Shown piece after piece: positions 46,201 to 60,867 of a DNA stretch of 64,000 bases; the stretch's first letter is position 1, and every line of letters begins with the position of its first letter. Source of the DNA: Datnioides undecimradiatus (taxonomy: Eukaryota > Chordata > Actinopteri > Lobotiformes > Datnioididae); assembly GCA_008933995.1 (NCBI GenBank), contig WARS01000090.1, positions 2,303,501 to 2,367,500 of the forward strand. Direction: 5' to 3'. The translations under genes and the position numbers were made by a program. The notes beneath the pieces are model-generated. The model saw only the letters and a list, made by a program, of their open reading frames with translations, was not told where the DNA came from and made no database searches.

Positions 46201-49200
46201 ACCGCGCGGTGAGCAGGAGCTGACACAGATACAGAGGAAGAAAGTAAATCCAACAGCTGATAATCAGCTCAAAACGACTGTTAACGAGCACTGCAGCAGA
46301 AAGAGGTCCACGTCTCAGATCCTAAATGTTTGTAACCCGGACGGCGGCGCCGGCGACGACCCCCCCCCCCGAGCTCCTCCTCGGACGTACCTTATATGCT
46401 ATGCTGTTGAGGACCTTCATGGCCAGATCTGACACTTCGGGGAAAGGATCTGCAGCGAGGTGCAGCAGCACTCTCCAGATCTGAGTGTAAACACTGTTGA
46501 AGGACACACCTGGAAGAGACGCAACAAAAGGGAGTAAACAACAACAAAAGACAATACGCACACGTGATACACAGGCACGGCATCCACACATCATCTCGCT
46601 CTCGTCACTCCCTGCATCCAAGTTCATTAACACAGCGATGCTGAGAGCAAAGTGGCAATGCACAATTCATCTCATTAGCATCACCGCTACCCGCGCCGGT
46701 CATTTTCCTTTTTCCTGCAGTTGCCGGATGTGTTGAGGTGGCAGAGGGATAATGACCTCCAGTGTCGGGTAATGTACATCGTTAATCAGCACACGCGCGC
46801 GCGCACACCCTACAGCTGGCTCTCCTCATCCACTGGAGCTCCATTGCTGTCAACTGTCACCGTTACCATGAATACAAATGAGCGAAGCCTCTCCTGCTGT
46901 CGGGCCGTTCTGCTCATCTGTCGCAGTCACTACCTTTGGGTTTTTCTTCACAGTGAAAAGTGACGGCTGACTCCGCTTTGCCCGCGTGGTCATCCCCTCG
47001 CCAGATTCTCCCTGACTGCACTTTGTTCAAAGGGCCTCGGCCTGCAAGCTGCGCGTCTCTTGGTGTAAGCAGCCTCTTTCTTCTCCGCACATCCGCCCCT
47101 TTTCTCGATGCTGCTGGCTTTAACTTGCTTTGGCACGTTGTCTCTGCAGCGTGCCGAGCCTTCTTCCCTGTTGCCTCTCCTCTTCTGCTTTGTCTCCCTC
47201 TAAATCTCCCTTTGTCTGTCAGCTCCAATCTGTCGTCTTTCTCCTCTCCCTCTGTGTCAGCCAAAGGGACGCTGAGCGCTAATAGTCTCCAACTGTTGCT
47301 GTTTCTCATTTTGCCTCCGCTCTTCCCTTTCTTCCCTTCTCACCACCTCCCCTTCAGATGTTCCCCCGCCACGCAGGTGCTTCTGCAAACTTGACCCGTG
47401 AGGTTGGCCGCTCTTATTTCATTTCCTTTTTATCATCTCCCTGCTACGCTGTCCCTCTCCTCACTTTTCCACGAGGCGCACAGGCCGGGCCCAGGAGCTG
47501 CAAAGTCCTCGGGGTGCTGCGGAGCAATGGGAATGACTTAAGAGGGTTCAAAGACTGGAGACCAAGAGCTGAAGGACGCAAGGGAAGAGAGAAAGCAGTG
47601 GGGTAAGTTCCTTCAGAAGCCTCGAGTGGCAGAGATGGGTCAGAGAGGCGAGGAGATGGAGAAAGAAGACACAAACACAGGAAACTGAGGAGAATGAAGG
47701 AGAGAGAGATGAGAAAATAGAGTGATGGATGACGAGAAAGAGAGTGAAGGTGCTAAAGAGGTGACCGGAGCGTAGCCTGAGACCCAGGATATGATTAGCA
47801 GCAGCTAGCCAGCGAAACTACCTGCCGCAGTAAACAAGCCAGTTGATAAATGTGAAATATGGTTCCTCTCCCATTCAACCGCTGCGCTACATTACGGGTG
47901 CACACAAATTACCACCGCGCCGCCTCTACATCGTCCACACGGGGCGGGAGGAGGGGGTTGGACGGCTGACATCACTCACCGGCTGAACGCCGCCGCACCA
48001 GTGACTTGTCCCAACTTGACACTTGTGCCGTGCGAAGACTTGCGCAGGCTGAAATGGATGCACGGTAGTAAAGATGTTAATTATTGGCTAAATGAAGCAC
48101 TGCATCTCTGTTTTATGACCTCCTCAATTCTGGTAGACGGCATAAAATACTTTTAACACTGCACAGCCATTTTTTTTTTTTTTAATATAAAAAATGCATC
48201 AGAACATTTGAAGAGCCGAGAAGAAACTCCTCTGTGAGGCGCATTTGAAATATATTTCACAGGCAGGCGTAAGCAGCGTAAGCAGCACCAAATCATATCT
48301 GTGATGCTCTTTAAAAAGGGGAGAGCGCCTGAAATGCACTGACACAGGTAGGAGTGAATCTTAGCCCTTGATGTGACAAAATATAAATGTCAGCGCGGAT
48401 GCAGAAAATGTTAGACGCGGCGTTACCTCGGATGGCTTCGCGCAGGCATTCAACGGCTTCATTTACCTCCTCACACCCACTCCCCGATGGCAGACATTCA
48501 TGATTCCCAGGGGACGAACCGCTTGACTTTTGATCTCTGCAGCGAGGCTGTCATTTAGGTTTTAAGCTAAACATCTCAACCGCTCCTGGATGCAGTGCCG
48601 TCGAATTCGGTGCATTCGCGGAGATGACGTATGGCAGATCGCATCCGACCTGGACCGTGAAGACTGGACTCGCTAAGCTTGAGTAAACCTGGGGTGAGGG
48701 GATGAATTCCTTTAATTTAACACAGTTAGCTGTTCACGATGTTCATGTATCCAGTGATTTAAATCCACATCTATAATCAGTGGACAGTGGACATACTTCT
48801 ATTCACACACACTACTATCAGTCTGTGCGCGCAGTCATGTGGGCAACAGAAACCAAGATGGCGACCGCGCTCTGCAAGAAGAAGAAGTAGAGCTCCTTTG
48901 TTTGTTTCATTTGGCTGACCAACGAGAAAAAGGCAGACACGCAGACGCGAAGGTTCCTCAGTGACCGCGATCAAAGAGGTGCTGGCGCGGCTTTAACAAT
49001 GCAGCAGCATTTGTACAAATTATAGTAAGAGGGCACGCAAGAGAAGAATGAATGCTTAAAATGTAAATCAATAAATCACTACTGGAACTCTGCCCCGGCT
49101 CCCACGCAGCTCTGCTATCTCGCTGGTTTCCTGCAGGCCAGCATTTACGGTTTCACTTTGTTCTGAACTGCTACCCTGTGATATACCAGACCGCTTTGTT

Positions 49201-52200
49201 TGTTTTGCGGTGTTAAAACACAGATGTGATAAACCTCAGAATGTATGTGCGCGAGATGAAGAACGGGAGGGCCCCCCCCCCGAGGGTCTCATGAACTTCA
49301 AACCAAACAAAAGGCAGAAGCAAATGAGTAAACAACACAAAAAATTCAAAATGACAAGCGGAGCCTCTGCTGAGTTGGATAACTGGATGTACGTGACAAG
49401 AGAAGCACAAATGCCAGCAGAGCATCAAATTCATCTGCACTCAAAAGGTATTTCAGCCTTTTCTTTATTCTCCTGGATGCTGCAGACAACATCCATTCAC
49501 CTGCTCTGCCCTGCCTGTTCACACATGCAGCCCGCTATGAACAAGCACGCTGGCAGGCTGGGACTCTCTTCAGCCGCGGCTTAGTGGGCGAGGGGCCAAT
49601 ATGTCTTTTAACCTGTTTACGGGGGGACCTCACGCCAGCATTAAGGGCGCACAAGCAGCTCGAAAAAGGGTTTAACCGCACGCCGAATGCTAAATTTGTC
49701 ACATACCGGCGTGATGAGAGCTCGGGCTGTGATGGGCTGCTTTAATTGCGGTTTTCTTCCATCAAACATTCATTTAGGAGTTTTGGTTTCCCACGGCACC
49801 TGTGCCCTACAAAGAAATCTTACTTAGAGTAGCTGGCTGACAAGACGTTTTGGTTTTAGATTGATTAAATCTGGATTAGTTGATGAATCCCAGATTAGAT
49901 TTTGGTCTTTTCGGCAGACAAATACCCTTTCCCGTCTGCGCGGCGAGTGAGAAAAATGCGCACGTGACCCGAAAACGACGCGTGTACATGCGTGCGAGCC
50001 CAACCCCGTCCAGATTTACACGGCAGATTGTGTTTAAATTGAATTTTAAGAGCGGCGGAAATTGGGCTTTTTCCTCAAAGGACCAATATGAAGCCGAGCT
50101 GAGCCTGACTGAGCCCGGTGCACCTAAAACAAGGCGGCATTCATTTAAGGAACAAATCAAACAAAACACGCTGAAAAGGAAATTTCATTATAGCACCTGA
50201 ACCTACTTTCCTGCCAAGTCAAATTCACTGTTCTCCAGAGCTCAATTTACCCTCCCCCCCCATTCGATTTCCCATTTCGACTCATTTTCCATTGTGCCCC
50301 AGCAAATATAACGCACTGGGATGTGACAGGGCGGCTGGGAGATTATAACAGAGTTTGTAACGTGAAATGCAACAATGAGAAGATGAGAGTGAGGGAGAGA
50401 GAGGGGGGAGAAAAGGGAATCCCCAGTTTCACTTTCCCCAGTTTCCCGAGGGAGTGGGAGCGAGTTAATGGTTTTCCTGCTCTAACACAAACCGGCTGTC
50501 AGGACGCATGGTGAAGCCCGCCAATCAGCTGAGAACGGGGGTAAAAGAACGGGCCGGAGATCGGTACGAACCAGGAAAAGCACTTTGACGGTCTGAGTCG
50601 ACGCACAGGAGTCACTAACCCGCCCCCTCCACTCCGCTCCGCTGCCCCCCCCACACATCCGCAAACCTTTTTTACACTTGCTCTATTTTTGGACCGAGAG
50701 TTTTACCCCCCGTCGCTTCTCCGGTTTGAGGGGGTCGCCTCAGGCCTTCCTCTCCGGTGCCATCACGTTCTCCCGGGTCATTTATTTCCCCTTGTTTTCC
50801 TCTCAGGCTGAGTCCTCTTGGGGGCTGCTCCTTCACGGCGCGGCGCGGCCTCAGCGAGCCTTTGCGCGTCGAACCGTGCGACACTGTCCCAGCTACCGTC
50901 TGCTGCAGTGATCCAGCAGGGTGCATTTGAACTCATTTTGGCACGATTATAGCAGGAATGCAAAATTATCATCCCGATGATACGATGCTTAAAAAAACAG
51001 AAGTTTTTATCAGCACAACCTCCAAAAAGCGGCCGTGGGCTTGACAGTAAAATCTGATTCAAGCCACTTTCGCACTTAAAGCGGCGATAATCAGCGTCGC
51101 GGCTACTCGGGGCCAAAACAAACACGCACACTTGATGAGAAACATCAGCATCTGGAGTCATGTTTGTGTCACACTGACACGTCTGAGTCTAATATTCACC
51201 CTTGTCGTTAGCTCTGGTTTGGTCTCCACCATGTTGGTCTTTAGCTGCTTGATGCTTAATGCTAGCCATCATTAGCCGTCTGTGGTTTAGTGCCAGGACG
51301 TTGGGTTCCCTAAAGATCTTTTGGGGTTTTTGGGACCTTGATCTTCTTCTTCTTTCCCTTTCAGCTGTTTCCTTCAGGGGTCGCCACAGCGAATCATCTC
51401 CTTCCATCTCGCCCTATCCTCTCACACCAACTACCTTCACGTCGTCCTTCACTACATCCATAAACTACATCCATAAACCTCCTCTTTGGTCCTCCTCAGC
51501 AGCTCTAACCTCAGCATCCTTCCACCAACATATTCACCGTCCCTCCTCTGAACATGTCCAAACCATCTCAGCCTGGCTTCTCTAACTCTATCACCCAAAC
51601 ATCTCACATGAGCTGTCCCTCTAACGTGCTCCTTCCTTATCTTATCCTGGTCGCGCCCAAAGAAAACCTCAACATCTTCAGCTCTGCTCCCTCCAGCTCC
51701 TCTTAGACCCTGATTCAACTCAATAGATAACAGCTGACACCACTTCCTGGAAAATGCCCGTGTCTTTCACACCCCAAGTTTTTATCACAAACGTCTGAGC
51801 ACAAGCAGAGATAACACAACAAGACATCACAGGCAGAGTGGTTCTCATCATGACGCACCTTCATGTGCAGAACTTGTGGTGTTGCACTTTTACAAAAGGA
51901 CGCATGAATAATGGAAAAAACCCGAGTTTCCTGGAAGGAAACACAAAAGCCGGCTTGCAACGCGTCGTCGTCACTGACAAGCTGTTACCTATGAGGGAGT
52001 TTAGGGAAGAGTAGGAGGACACCCGCCGCATTTTGTCGATGGTTTCGAAGGAGAGGATGTACTCGTCGTTGTCGGGGCTCCCCAGGGTGCTGCTGGCGCT
52101 GCTGCTGGTGCTCAGGTTACCTGGGGAGAAGGCTGCTGGCCCACCTGGATGAAGGAAAACACACAAACGCCAAAGAGCCTTAGAATTTGACCAATCTGCA

Positions 52201-55200
52201 AAATAAATAAATAAATAAATAAAATCACGAGGATCATAAACGTAATACGAGCCGAAGAGGAAGAAGAGGAGGCCCTTATTTTGTTTAGAAAGCACTTTGC
52301 TGTAAAAGTGCTATATAAATAAAGTTTATTGTGGTTAATGTTGTAAAAAAGACAAAAACAAAGCCAACAGCCCAATCAAAACCCAATAAGTTACGGTGTG
52401 TGTAAACAGCGCACGCAGCCTTACACTTAGAGGCTACGAGCCAACGCAAGAACTTGCTCATAACTTCATTTCAGCTGTCGGGCTCGGTCGTCTCCCGCAG
52501 TAGCTCTCCTCGTCGGCGAACATTACTCTGACTCATGCGAACCCAAATGCCATGCGTCCTTCAGACCGACTGCAGGCTGAAATGTGGGAAACGGAGATTG
52601 GTGGAGAATGGAAATACGCTCTGCTCCGTGCTCGCTGATGATAAACACCGCTGCATATCGGAATAAGCGCTGAGAATGTGAATTAGGAACGGTGTCAGCA
52701 GTGGGTTACGCGCTTCACCAAGTGCCAGTGATTTAGCTGCACTCAGGGCTTATGCATTACTCAGTCTGGCGGCGGCAGACAGCGGGCGGGGAGTTAGCTT
52801 TAGCCGTCTGAACCCATGAGAGCGGCGACACAAACACGAGGTCAAGGGCTCAGGATTGACATCGGGGCTGTGGACATGGCGGTCGGGATGACTGTGACTT
52901 AAATTATTACAGGATTATGTTGCTTAATATTACGTTCATCTATTATGCGTCTATTTTTAAAGAACAAACTAGTTTCACTGCATCAAATTCATAGTTTAAC
53001 ATCCTTCTTTTCCACATTTCACTGGAAATAAAACCTTCAAAGGTGCAGGTGCCTCAAACAAATCAAAGACATGCCCCCTCCCACGAAGTCATCCTCTGTC
53101 TTTAACTCATTATCCCGCCACGACATGCAAACAAATACAATGCAGTTTGGCTTCCAAGCGAATGCAGCTGCAGGTTTTCTGTGTCGTTTCTCAACTGCAA
53201 CCTAGAAATCTACACCTCTGCCTGGGAACTAAGATAACTGCATCTCGGTTTCAAACAACTGTGCGATTCTTTCCCCATACACACCATCTCTTTCTACTCC
53301 CCGTGGCCTCTCTCCCTGCTATATCTCTGAGCTCTTGGTACTTTACACTTTGGTGTGTGATCAGACTTTCATCAGAGAGCCTTTCGTGACTTTACACGAG
53401 TTTTTATCGTCTTTTACCTCATTTAAAATGTTTTCCCCTCACTTCTCATTCCTTCTATCTCTATTAATATGAACCTGATGGTTTAAATGGCTTGTCTCTG
53501 CAGCCTGTGCTTGCACTTTGCAGCTAGGGTTTGGAAAAGTGCCACATGCTGTATAAATACTACTCTGCCTCTGTGTGTTTGCAATATTACAAACAAGAAT
53601 CTAACACAGCAGCATACAGCTGTTTTTACAAAAACCAGCTGCTGTGTTTTTACAGTGGCTTTAGTTACAATCACAGACGAATAAAGTGAATTATTAAATT
53701 CTTTTCCATGTTCCATGTTCCATGTTCGTTTCCATCTTAAAGTACATGTCCTCATCAATTCAGAAGAACATCTGCAGCAAAAGCTCATCGCTGGAGGTGA
53801 AGCGGATCTATGGGTTGAACCATGTACAACATCAGTAACCGTGGAAACGGATGTTTCCTGCTCATGGTTGAGAGCTGAGAGGGCTTCACACAGTGCAAAC
53901 CCTTTCCAGTTACAGCTCCCTGGACTCGGCTCGATGGGCCCACGGTTCGCTGCGGAGAGCTCCCGGTGCCGAGGCAGATGTGTGCAGGACCGCGGGCGAA
54001 GAAACAAGAGAGATCAGAGGCGCCGTCCGAGCAGCAACTGTGCAGCTCGATCAAGCAGAACCTAACTTTAAGTTATTAGAGGAACACTGGGAAGAGTTGC
54101 TTTCTAAAAGGAACCATGTCAGAGGCTGGGAACTGAAGAGAAAACTTCTGAAATGACACAAAAAGGAGCTGGAATCAAATCAAAGCCGGGACAGCTTGTA
54201 ACATATGATGAAACAGCTGAAATCGTTAATTGAGAAACTCTCAGGAGGCAACTTTTAATTAGCTAATTAAAAAAAGCCTTTTGGTGTTTGAGGTCGCCAT
54301 CGACAACCTTAATTTTAAGTAAAGCTGTCAAGTTTAACTGCTTAAAACCCCCTTTAACTGAGTCCTGCTGCTTGACCCACCCCCTAATGTGAGGCCCCCT
54401 CCACTGCTTGAGTTTTTACTTTATGTGGAGTGACACTACACATTCAAGTGACAGTGGAGGGGGAGCGCCGCTGAGAGGCTGCCTCATTTTAGGAGCCCAA
54501 AACTCGATAACACTCAAATTAAACCGTGCACTTGTAATAAATGACCCATGTGCGCTCTTGCGTTCGGCCGCGGCGACACACGCGCGCCACGGATAATGAG
54601 CGTTTTCCTGTTTCTCCTGCGTGTGAGAGCTGGGTCGGAATAAATAACAACGCGCCGCAGCCTGAACTGTTATCTCTGCTCAGCAAAACGGTCCACAGCC
54701 CTCTTGCTGTTTGCTGAAGTCCCTTAATAAGAGCCGATGTTCAGGGAGGAAACCTAATGAAAAGCGCTAATGGTCTCTCTTTGGATCACTTTCCGTCACT
54801 GAGCTGACTAAACCTTCTCTGTCTTCATTCGAGCCTCCTGCAGATGCATCTAACTTTCCGCCCCATCCCTCGCCCTCGCGCTCTCCTACCCTCTTCATTG
54901 AGGTTGAGGTTCTGCAGGCTCTTGTTCAGGTTGCGGGCGGTGGTAGCAGCTCGGATGTTGGTGTAAGAGTTGACTGATCGCAGGCGCGGGTTGGCCGGGC
55001 TGTCCCTCACCGGAGTCAGGTTGCCGGGCTCTGGAGCACAAAACACAGGAGGACACACGTCAGGAGGGAGTCTGGATAAAACCCCGAACCAATAAATAAA
55101 TAAATGCTCTTCTAATGAGTAAAGCTCATGCAAATACAGACTCTGTGTAGTACCTGCAGTGTTTGCTGGTGACGGCACTGTGTAGTTCTTCTCTTCTTCT

Positions 55201-57630
55201 ATAAACTGAAGGGCGACTGTGCAGAAGTTGCTCTCATACTGGACGACCAGGTGACTCAGAGCTACAACCAGCTCCTGTCGAACACACGCAGGGCAAAAGG
55301 GGAAAGCATGGTGAACATCTGGTCGCAGCTGTTATTCGTCGTGTCCGTTCATCAACATGCACGTCACATTTTAAGGAACTGTTTGCTGCAGCGACCTTGC
55401 GGACCACGGGGCTGCCGTCGTTGATGAGCTGGGCCAGCATCATGGCCACGTTGTGGTCGATGGTGGTGGAGTGGTCCGTCCTCTCGGCGGAGTTTCCCAC
55501 AAACGTCCCCAGGGCGAAAACAGCCGCGCACCTCACCTGCAGCGACGCGAACACACGCTGTCAATTCACCTTTTCATCTTGGTTCAGCTAAGGTTTCTAA
55601 ATAGAGATCAAGGGCAGAGCGGGGCCTTTTACCTTGAAACCTGAGACTGACCACAGGTCGACAGTTGTCCACGTAATTATGGTTTAATTACTCTTAATGT
55701 ATGACTGTAAAATGCTCGGGGGTTATCAGCGCCGTGTGCTCCTTTTAGTCACTACACCTCATTAGCTTCTCTGCCCGCTTCATTGGACGTTTAATCCACA
55801 TTTGCCATCACACGGGGGGGGAACCTTCCCTGAGGACTTTCCCTGATTTCACACACTGAACCAAATGACGGCACCACAATGAATATCTGGGTGCGGTGTT
55901 TTGCTATGGCAGCAGAAATGATAGAAACACACATATTTCGCCGGCATCAGGATGCGTCGCCGCAGCTACTTTTTAATCTTGCAACGACCTGGAGGAAAAT
56001 AAAGTCTTTAAAACACGACGACTCAAAAGCAAATTAAAACACGAGGCTGTAGCGCGGACAAGCATCCAAATGTGCCGTCCTCTAACACGCATGGTCCATA
56101 CGCAGCAGAATATCTGCGACTCAGAGTACCGTGAGCACCTTTACACCGATTATAACACAAACTCAATAGAAAACTGTTGATTTTTGAGTATCTGTGTCTT
56201 TGCTGCACACACTCATAAACAACCGGAGTCAACAACCCTTTGATTTTTTCCATTTTTGCACCCAAATGTGCAGATTTTCACTGACATTTTGGCACAGCTG
56301 ATTTGATTAATTTTGCAAGAACCAAACTTCTTCTTCTTTTTTTTTTTTTTTGCACGTTTGAATTGTGCATAAAACACTTGGATGGAGGTGCAAATAAAAA
56401 CACGGGTAGCCCTGCAACCCTGCACCTCATTAACCCAACAAAGCTTGTATTTGTGCTGTTGTATTTGTTTGTGTTGGACTCTAAAGGTGATATATTGTCC
56501 ACCAGCCTTGCCGCCGCTGCGCAGGCCAATATCTGCATTGCTATAATGAAAAAAAAAAACCCCAAACACATAAAAAGCAAAAACATACATTTTTAAAACT
56601 TTTCTTTTAAATCTTCATGAAACTTTAAAGCCGTCCGAAGATTAAAATCTCATGTTTGGAGAGAAAGCGAGCCAAGAGGGCAGGATAGAAATGTTACACC
56701 ACAGGAAAGGCATTTCAAAGATCCCTGAAAAACAGACTGCCGAGACAAGCATGACCAACACAAAGGATGAATTTATGTATGCATGCATTGTATGAAGGCA
56801 AATATATAAAAGGATCTTTGTTTTTCAAGTCTTACTGTGCATTATTGCATTAGCGCCTTCCTCTCTGAGCTTTTCCTGCCTGCCTGCTGCCGACATGGTC
56901 ACCAGTGTCATTTTAGCTGCGTCATTCCGTAAACTGTGTAAAACTCTCCGCTTCCTCACTGATCTCTGCTCCTTTGTTCACTTTCTGTCCCCCGTTCAAC
57001 TATTCGTCACTTTCCTTCCTCGTCCCCACGAGGCTCATGGGGAACGCAGGCACTCAGCAGCCGCAGCAGCAGCAGCAGCAGTGTGTGAAGTGTCTCAATC
57101 CAAACTTCGGAGCAGAAGCTTTAAAGACAGTCCTTCATCTCTAAATGTGTTTTTCTTAACAGTGTAATGCAGTCGGTTATGTTCAGTCGTTATTTAAATA
57201 AAACACACACACACGCCCTGTAAAGACGTGATGTAAAATGTATGAACAGCTGAAAAAGTGTGTGTGTGTGTGTGTGTCGGCACAGACAGATGTGAGTGCA
57301 GGCCTCAGTTTCAACCCTACGGCCAAAGCATCTGTCTGTCCAGGGGAAGGAGGAAGCTACTGCCGGAAGCAGATGTTGCTTGTGTGTGTGTCCATGTGTG
57401 TGTGTGTGTGTGTGTGTGTCCGTGTGTGTGGGAACGCATGTTAGTATGTGTGGCGCGTGTGCGTGAGGTTCACCGAGTGTCTGGGTGAACTTCAGGGCGA
57501 ACTCTGGCTCGCTGTCCCTCTGGTCCACACACGACCCAGCCAAGATGCTTACTGCCCTGCTTTAACACAGTGGGGCCAAACCGGCTACAGCCTGTGTGGT
57601 GCCGCTCCGCGTGTGTGTGTGCGTGTGTGC

Positions 57631-57671
<41 letters not shown>

Positions 57672-60600
57672 TCACTTCCATTCAATGAAACCTACTCTCA
57701 CCATTCGGCACAAACACTCTGGTCACCTTTACATTTCCACACAGACGTGTTGTCACAGTTTACTGTCTTAAAACAGAAATAAACAAATTGATATAACAAC
57801 TTGCAGTTAAATCGGTATCAAAACATAATATTTATTGTGCTTAAACCAGGAAAATTCTATAAATCATATCATCTATAATGCTGCGTTAACATATCAGTGA
57901 ATGAGACGTTCCTGTACTCTCTGAATGGGAAGTTCATTAAATCTCTGCAGGCACCTGAAGGCAGCGGGACACATATGTTGATAAATATGCAGACTCTGAT
58001 TTGAGAGGAGCAGCACACACGCCTGTCCACCAACGTTTACCTTCGTGTGATCACACGACACAGAGGAGTTGATCACACACACACACACACCTCCACACAC
58101 ACCAGGACTCTGCTGCAAATATTCGGCTTTGCACTCTCTCTGAAACTTCGTACTTTAGAAGACAGCGAAATGCCATCTGCCGTTTTTAATGACTGGACGA
58201 CACTCGAAAGCTCTGTTTGGAAGCAGTGCGTATCAGTATTTTCTGATTTAATACACCAACTCTGATGCTATTAAGTTATTCTGTTATACTGTTTCTGATA
58301 CTCCTGTAGATTGCACTAATTCTTGGAATAAGAAAAGCCCTCCTCTACAGGTCGAGCAGAAAAGATTAAATATCTTACGAAGAGAAATCAAAACACTTCA
58401 ACGTAAAATATGTATAATAATGAAATGCAAATGGTGCAAGACAAGACTGCTAATCTTATTTTACCTTGCATGATTTCATCATTTGCAAAACAAGACATAA
58501 GGACGTTGTGAATTTCACTTCTGCAGCGATGGAAACTGATGCACCTCTGCAAAGAAACCGGCGTTAACCTCTCACCTCGGGGATGGGATCCGACAGCAGG
58601 GTGTAGAGCTTCTCGTGGGCGCTGTCTCGAACTCCACACCAGCGGGCCGGGTCAAAGTTCTGCCAGATGCGACCCAGGCAAATGGCCACCCACTGGCGGA
58701 GCAGAGGGTGGGGGTCTGACAGCTGCTCCAGGCAGTTGGCTATGAGGTTGCCCTGCAGACAGGCCTCCTGGTGGATGGAGAGGAGAGAGAGGAGGAGTGA
58801 TGAGCAGGAGACGTTCACTTGTTCAGGTTTGACTTTACACTTTTAGGTACTACAGGGGGAAGACTTCGCCAATCAGCAGCTACTAAAACAACAATTTGTC
58901 CTGGTTGGACAGCGGCAGCCGACGCTGACCTGCCAGTATTACATTCACACACCAGTCTTGACCCTCCTGGGCTGCACACTGGCTCCAGACTGGGAGCGGA
59001 CTCGTACATCATTAGCCAGTTAATCACCACTAACCTGTAACCTCGCACCGCGTGATGGACAAAAAGATCATGAGCTCTGCAGCAGCAAGACCTCCTTCCT
59101 TTGAACCCTTCGGCTGCTTTTTAGCGAACAAGAGGTAATTGATCCATCAGAGTGTGAGGCAGGCTCGAGTAGGTTTGGAAACGCTGGCGTCCTCCATTCA
59201 AACTCGATATTTTTGATTGGTTTGTTTGGTGGAGGACACAAACAGGCGCTCTCCTTTCTTGTTTCCAGCCGCCTTTGTGTCGCCCCGTTTCATGATGCAA
59301 CAGGCGCAGACTGCTGATTGACTGTAAAGGACGTTCAACTTTGGGAGAAGGGATAAGAAGTAAAACAAGGACCCCGTTGTGATCACCCGTACGAGGTGAA
59401 GTCAGCTTCTCTTTCAACGGCGTTAATTCAATCAGTTTTCACACTTTAATGCTGTCAGTGTTCTCTTTAGTACAAATCCTGATTACAGTCAACAAGGCGT
59501 GACGCTTCGTGAACAGGATTAACCGAAAACAGGACGGGTCACGCCCTTTATGTCACATCAAGGCTTCAACTGTGAGCGACACACGAACACATCAGTGCAG
59601 GTAATTAATTCTACTCTAGTGTGGTTTGCTCTTTTTATTTATTTATTTATTTATTTATTTTAATCTATGTTGAAGCTCCCGTCAATAAAACCTCACACTT
59701 CCTGCACAGGTTTCACATTAAAAGCATTAGAATCACTATGCGTGCCCCTTGAGCCGCTTTCACTGAACTTTTGTGTTAAACTCTTTAATTAAACTTAACA
59801 CTTAACACCAGCAACAGGTGGTCGCTTCGACTGAAAGCAGCTTGACTCTGATCAAAAACTCTGCACGTACTGACGCATGCACCGTTTCACACGCAGCCGG
59901 AGTTTGACATCAGAGCACGTACGTGTTGTTGAATTTGGCGGCGAGTAAACACGGCGAAAGCGTTTGAGTCGACAGCAAACGGCGTCAGCAGCAAACTAAA
60001 TGAGAAAAACGTGAGAATATAAATATAATATACAGCAAAATACATTTAAAACTGATTATTCATGAAGTAAACACTCATCTGACTGGTTTATTTTGCGGTT
60101 TACGTAAATAAAGGCACGTGGGGTAAACTAAGAATTCGCGGTCACTGTGTCATGTGGCTCAGCTGCTTCCCCGCCAACATAAAAGCCTGTAACGTCTCGT
60201 ATCTCACGCGCGACAAACAGCGCGTTGAGAATCCATCTTTGTCTCCTAAAGATCGAGGCGTCACCATAACAAATCCTTTATCAGCGGTGACACACTGCGC
60301 ACCCCCCCCCCCCCCCCCATCCCACACAACACCAACACACACAGTCACACACACAGACGTTGTTCAAGCGTCTGCATCGTTCCCCCCTGCGCTGATCGAG
60401 CCTCCCAGCTGAACCCTGAGAGCGGGAATATTAAGACACCAGCGCCAGGCGACATGTTCGCAGCGGCGATACCGCGGTAATGAGCGCTGTTGTTGAAAGT
60501 AACACGGATAAATAATGGAGATGTGGAGCAGCCAGAGAGTCTCTCTGTAATGTCGGGGATCATCTATTATTTACAGACCTGTGAGAGAGGTAGGAGCGTT

Positions 60601-60817
60601 CAGGAGCCGCGGTATGGAAGAAGAATGGCTGTTTCTGAGCTTGAGAGCACATATAGCTTTTATGATCTGTCACATTTATATAATACTGAGAGAGGGAAGC
60701 ACTGTGAGGTAGTGGGAGGGGGAAAATGAATGAGTCAAATAACATTAACAACTAGAAAAATAAGTGCAGAGAGCAGGAAGTGGGGAAGGAAAAGGGAGTG
60801 ATGGTGGAACATTTCTT

Positions 60818-60867
<50 letters not shown>

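Noticed and set aside
53483..54007. 174-codon minus-strand open frame in an RPTOR intron
   Set aside because: No recognisable domain and low-complexity composition; overlapping frames on the other strand are equally long.
57238..57771. Several open frames with CVCVCV or THTHTH runs, here and in other GT/CA arrays
   Set aside because: They are translations of GT or CA microsatellites.
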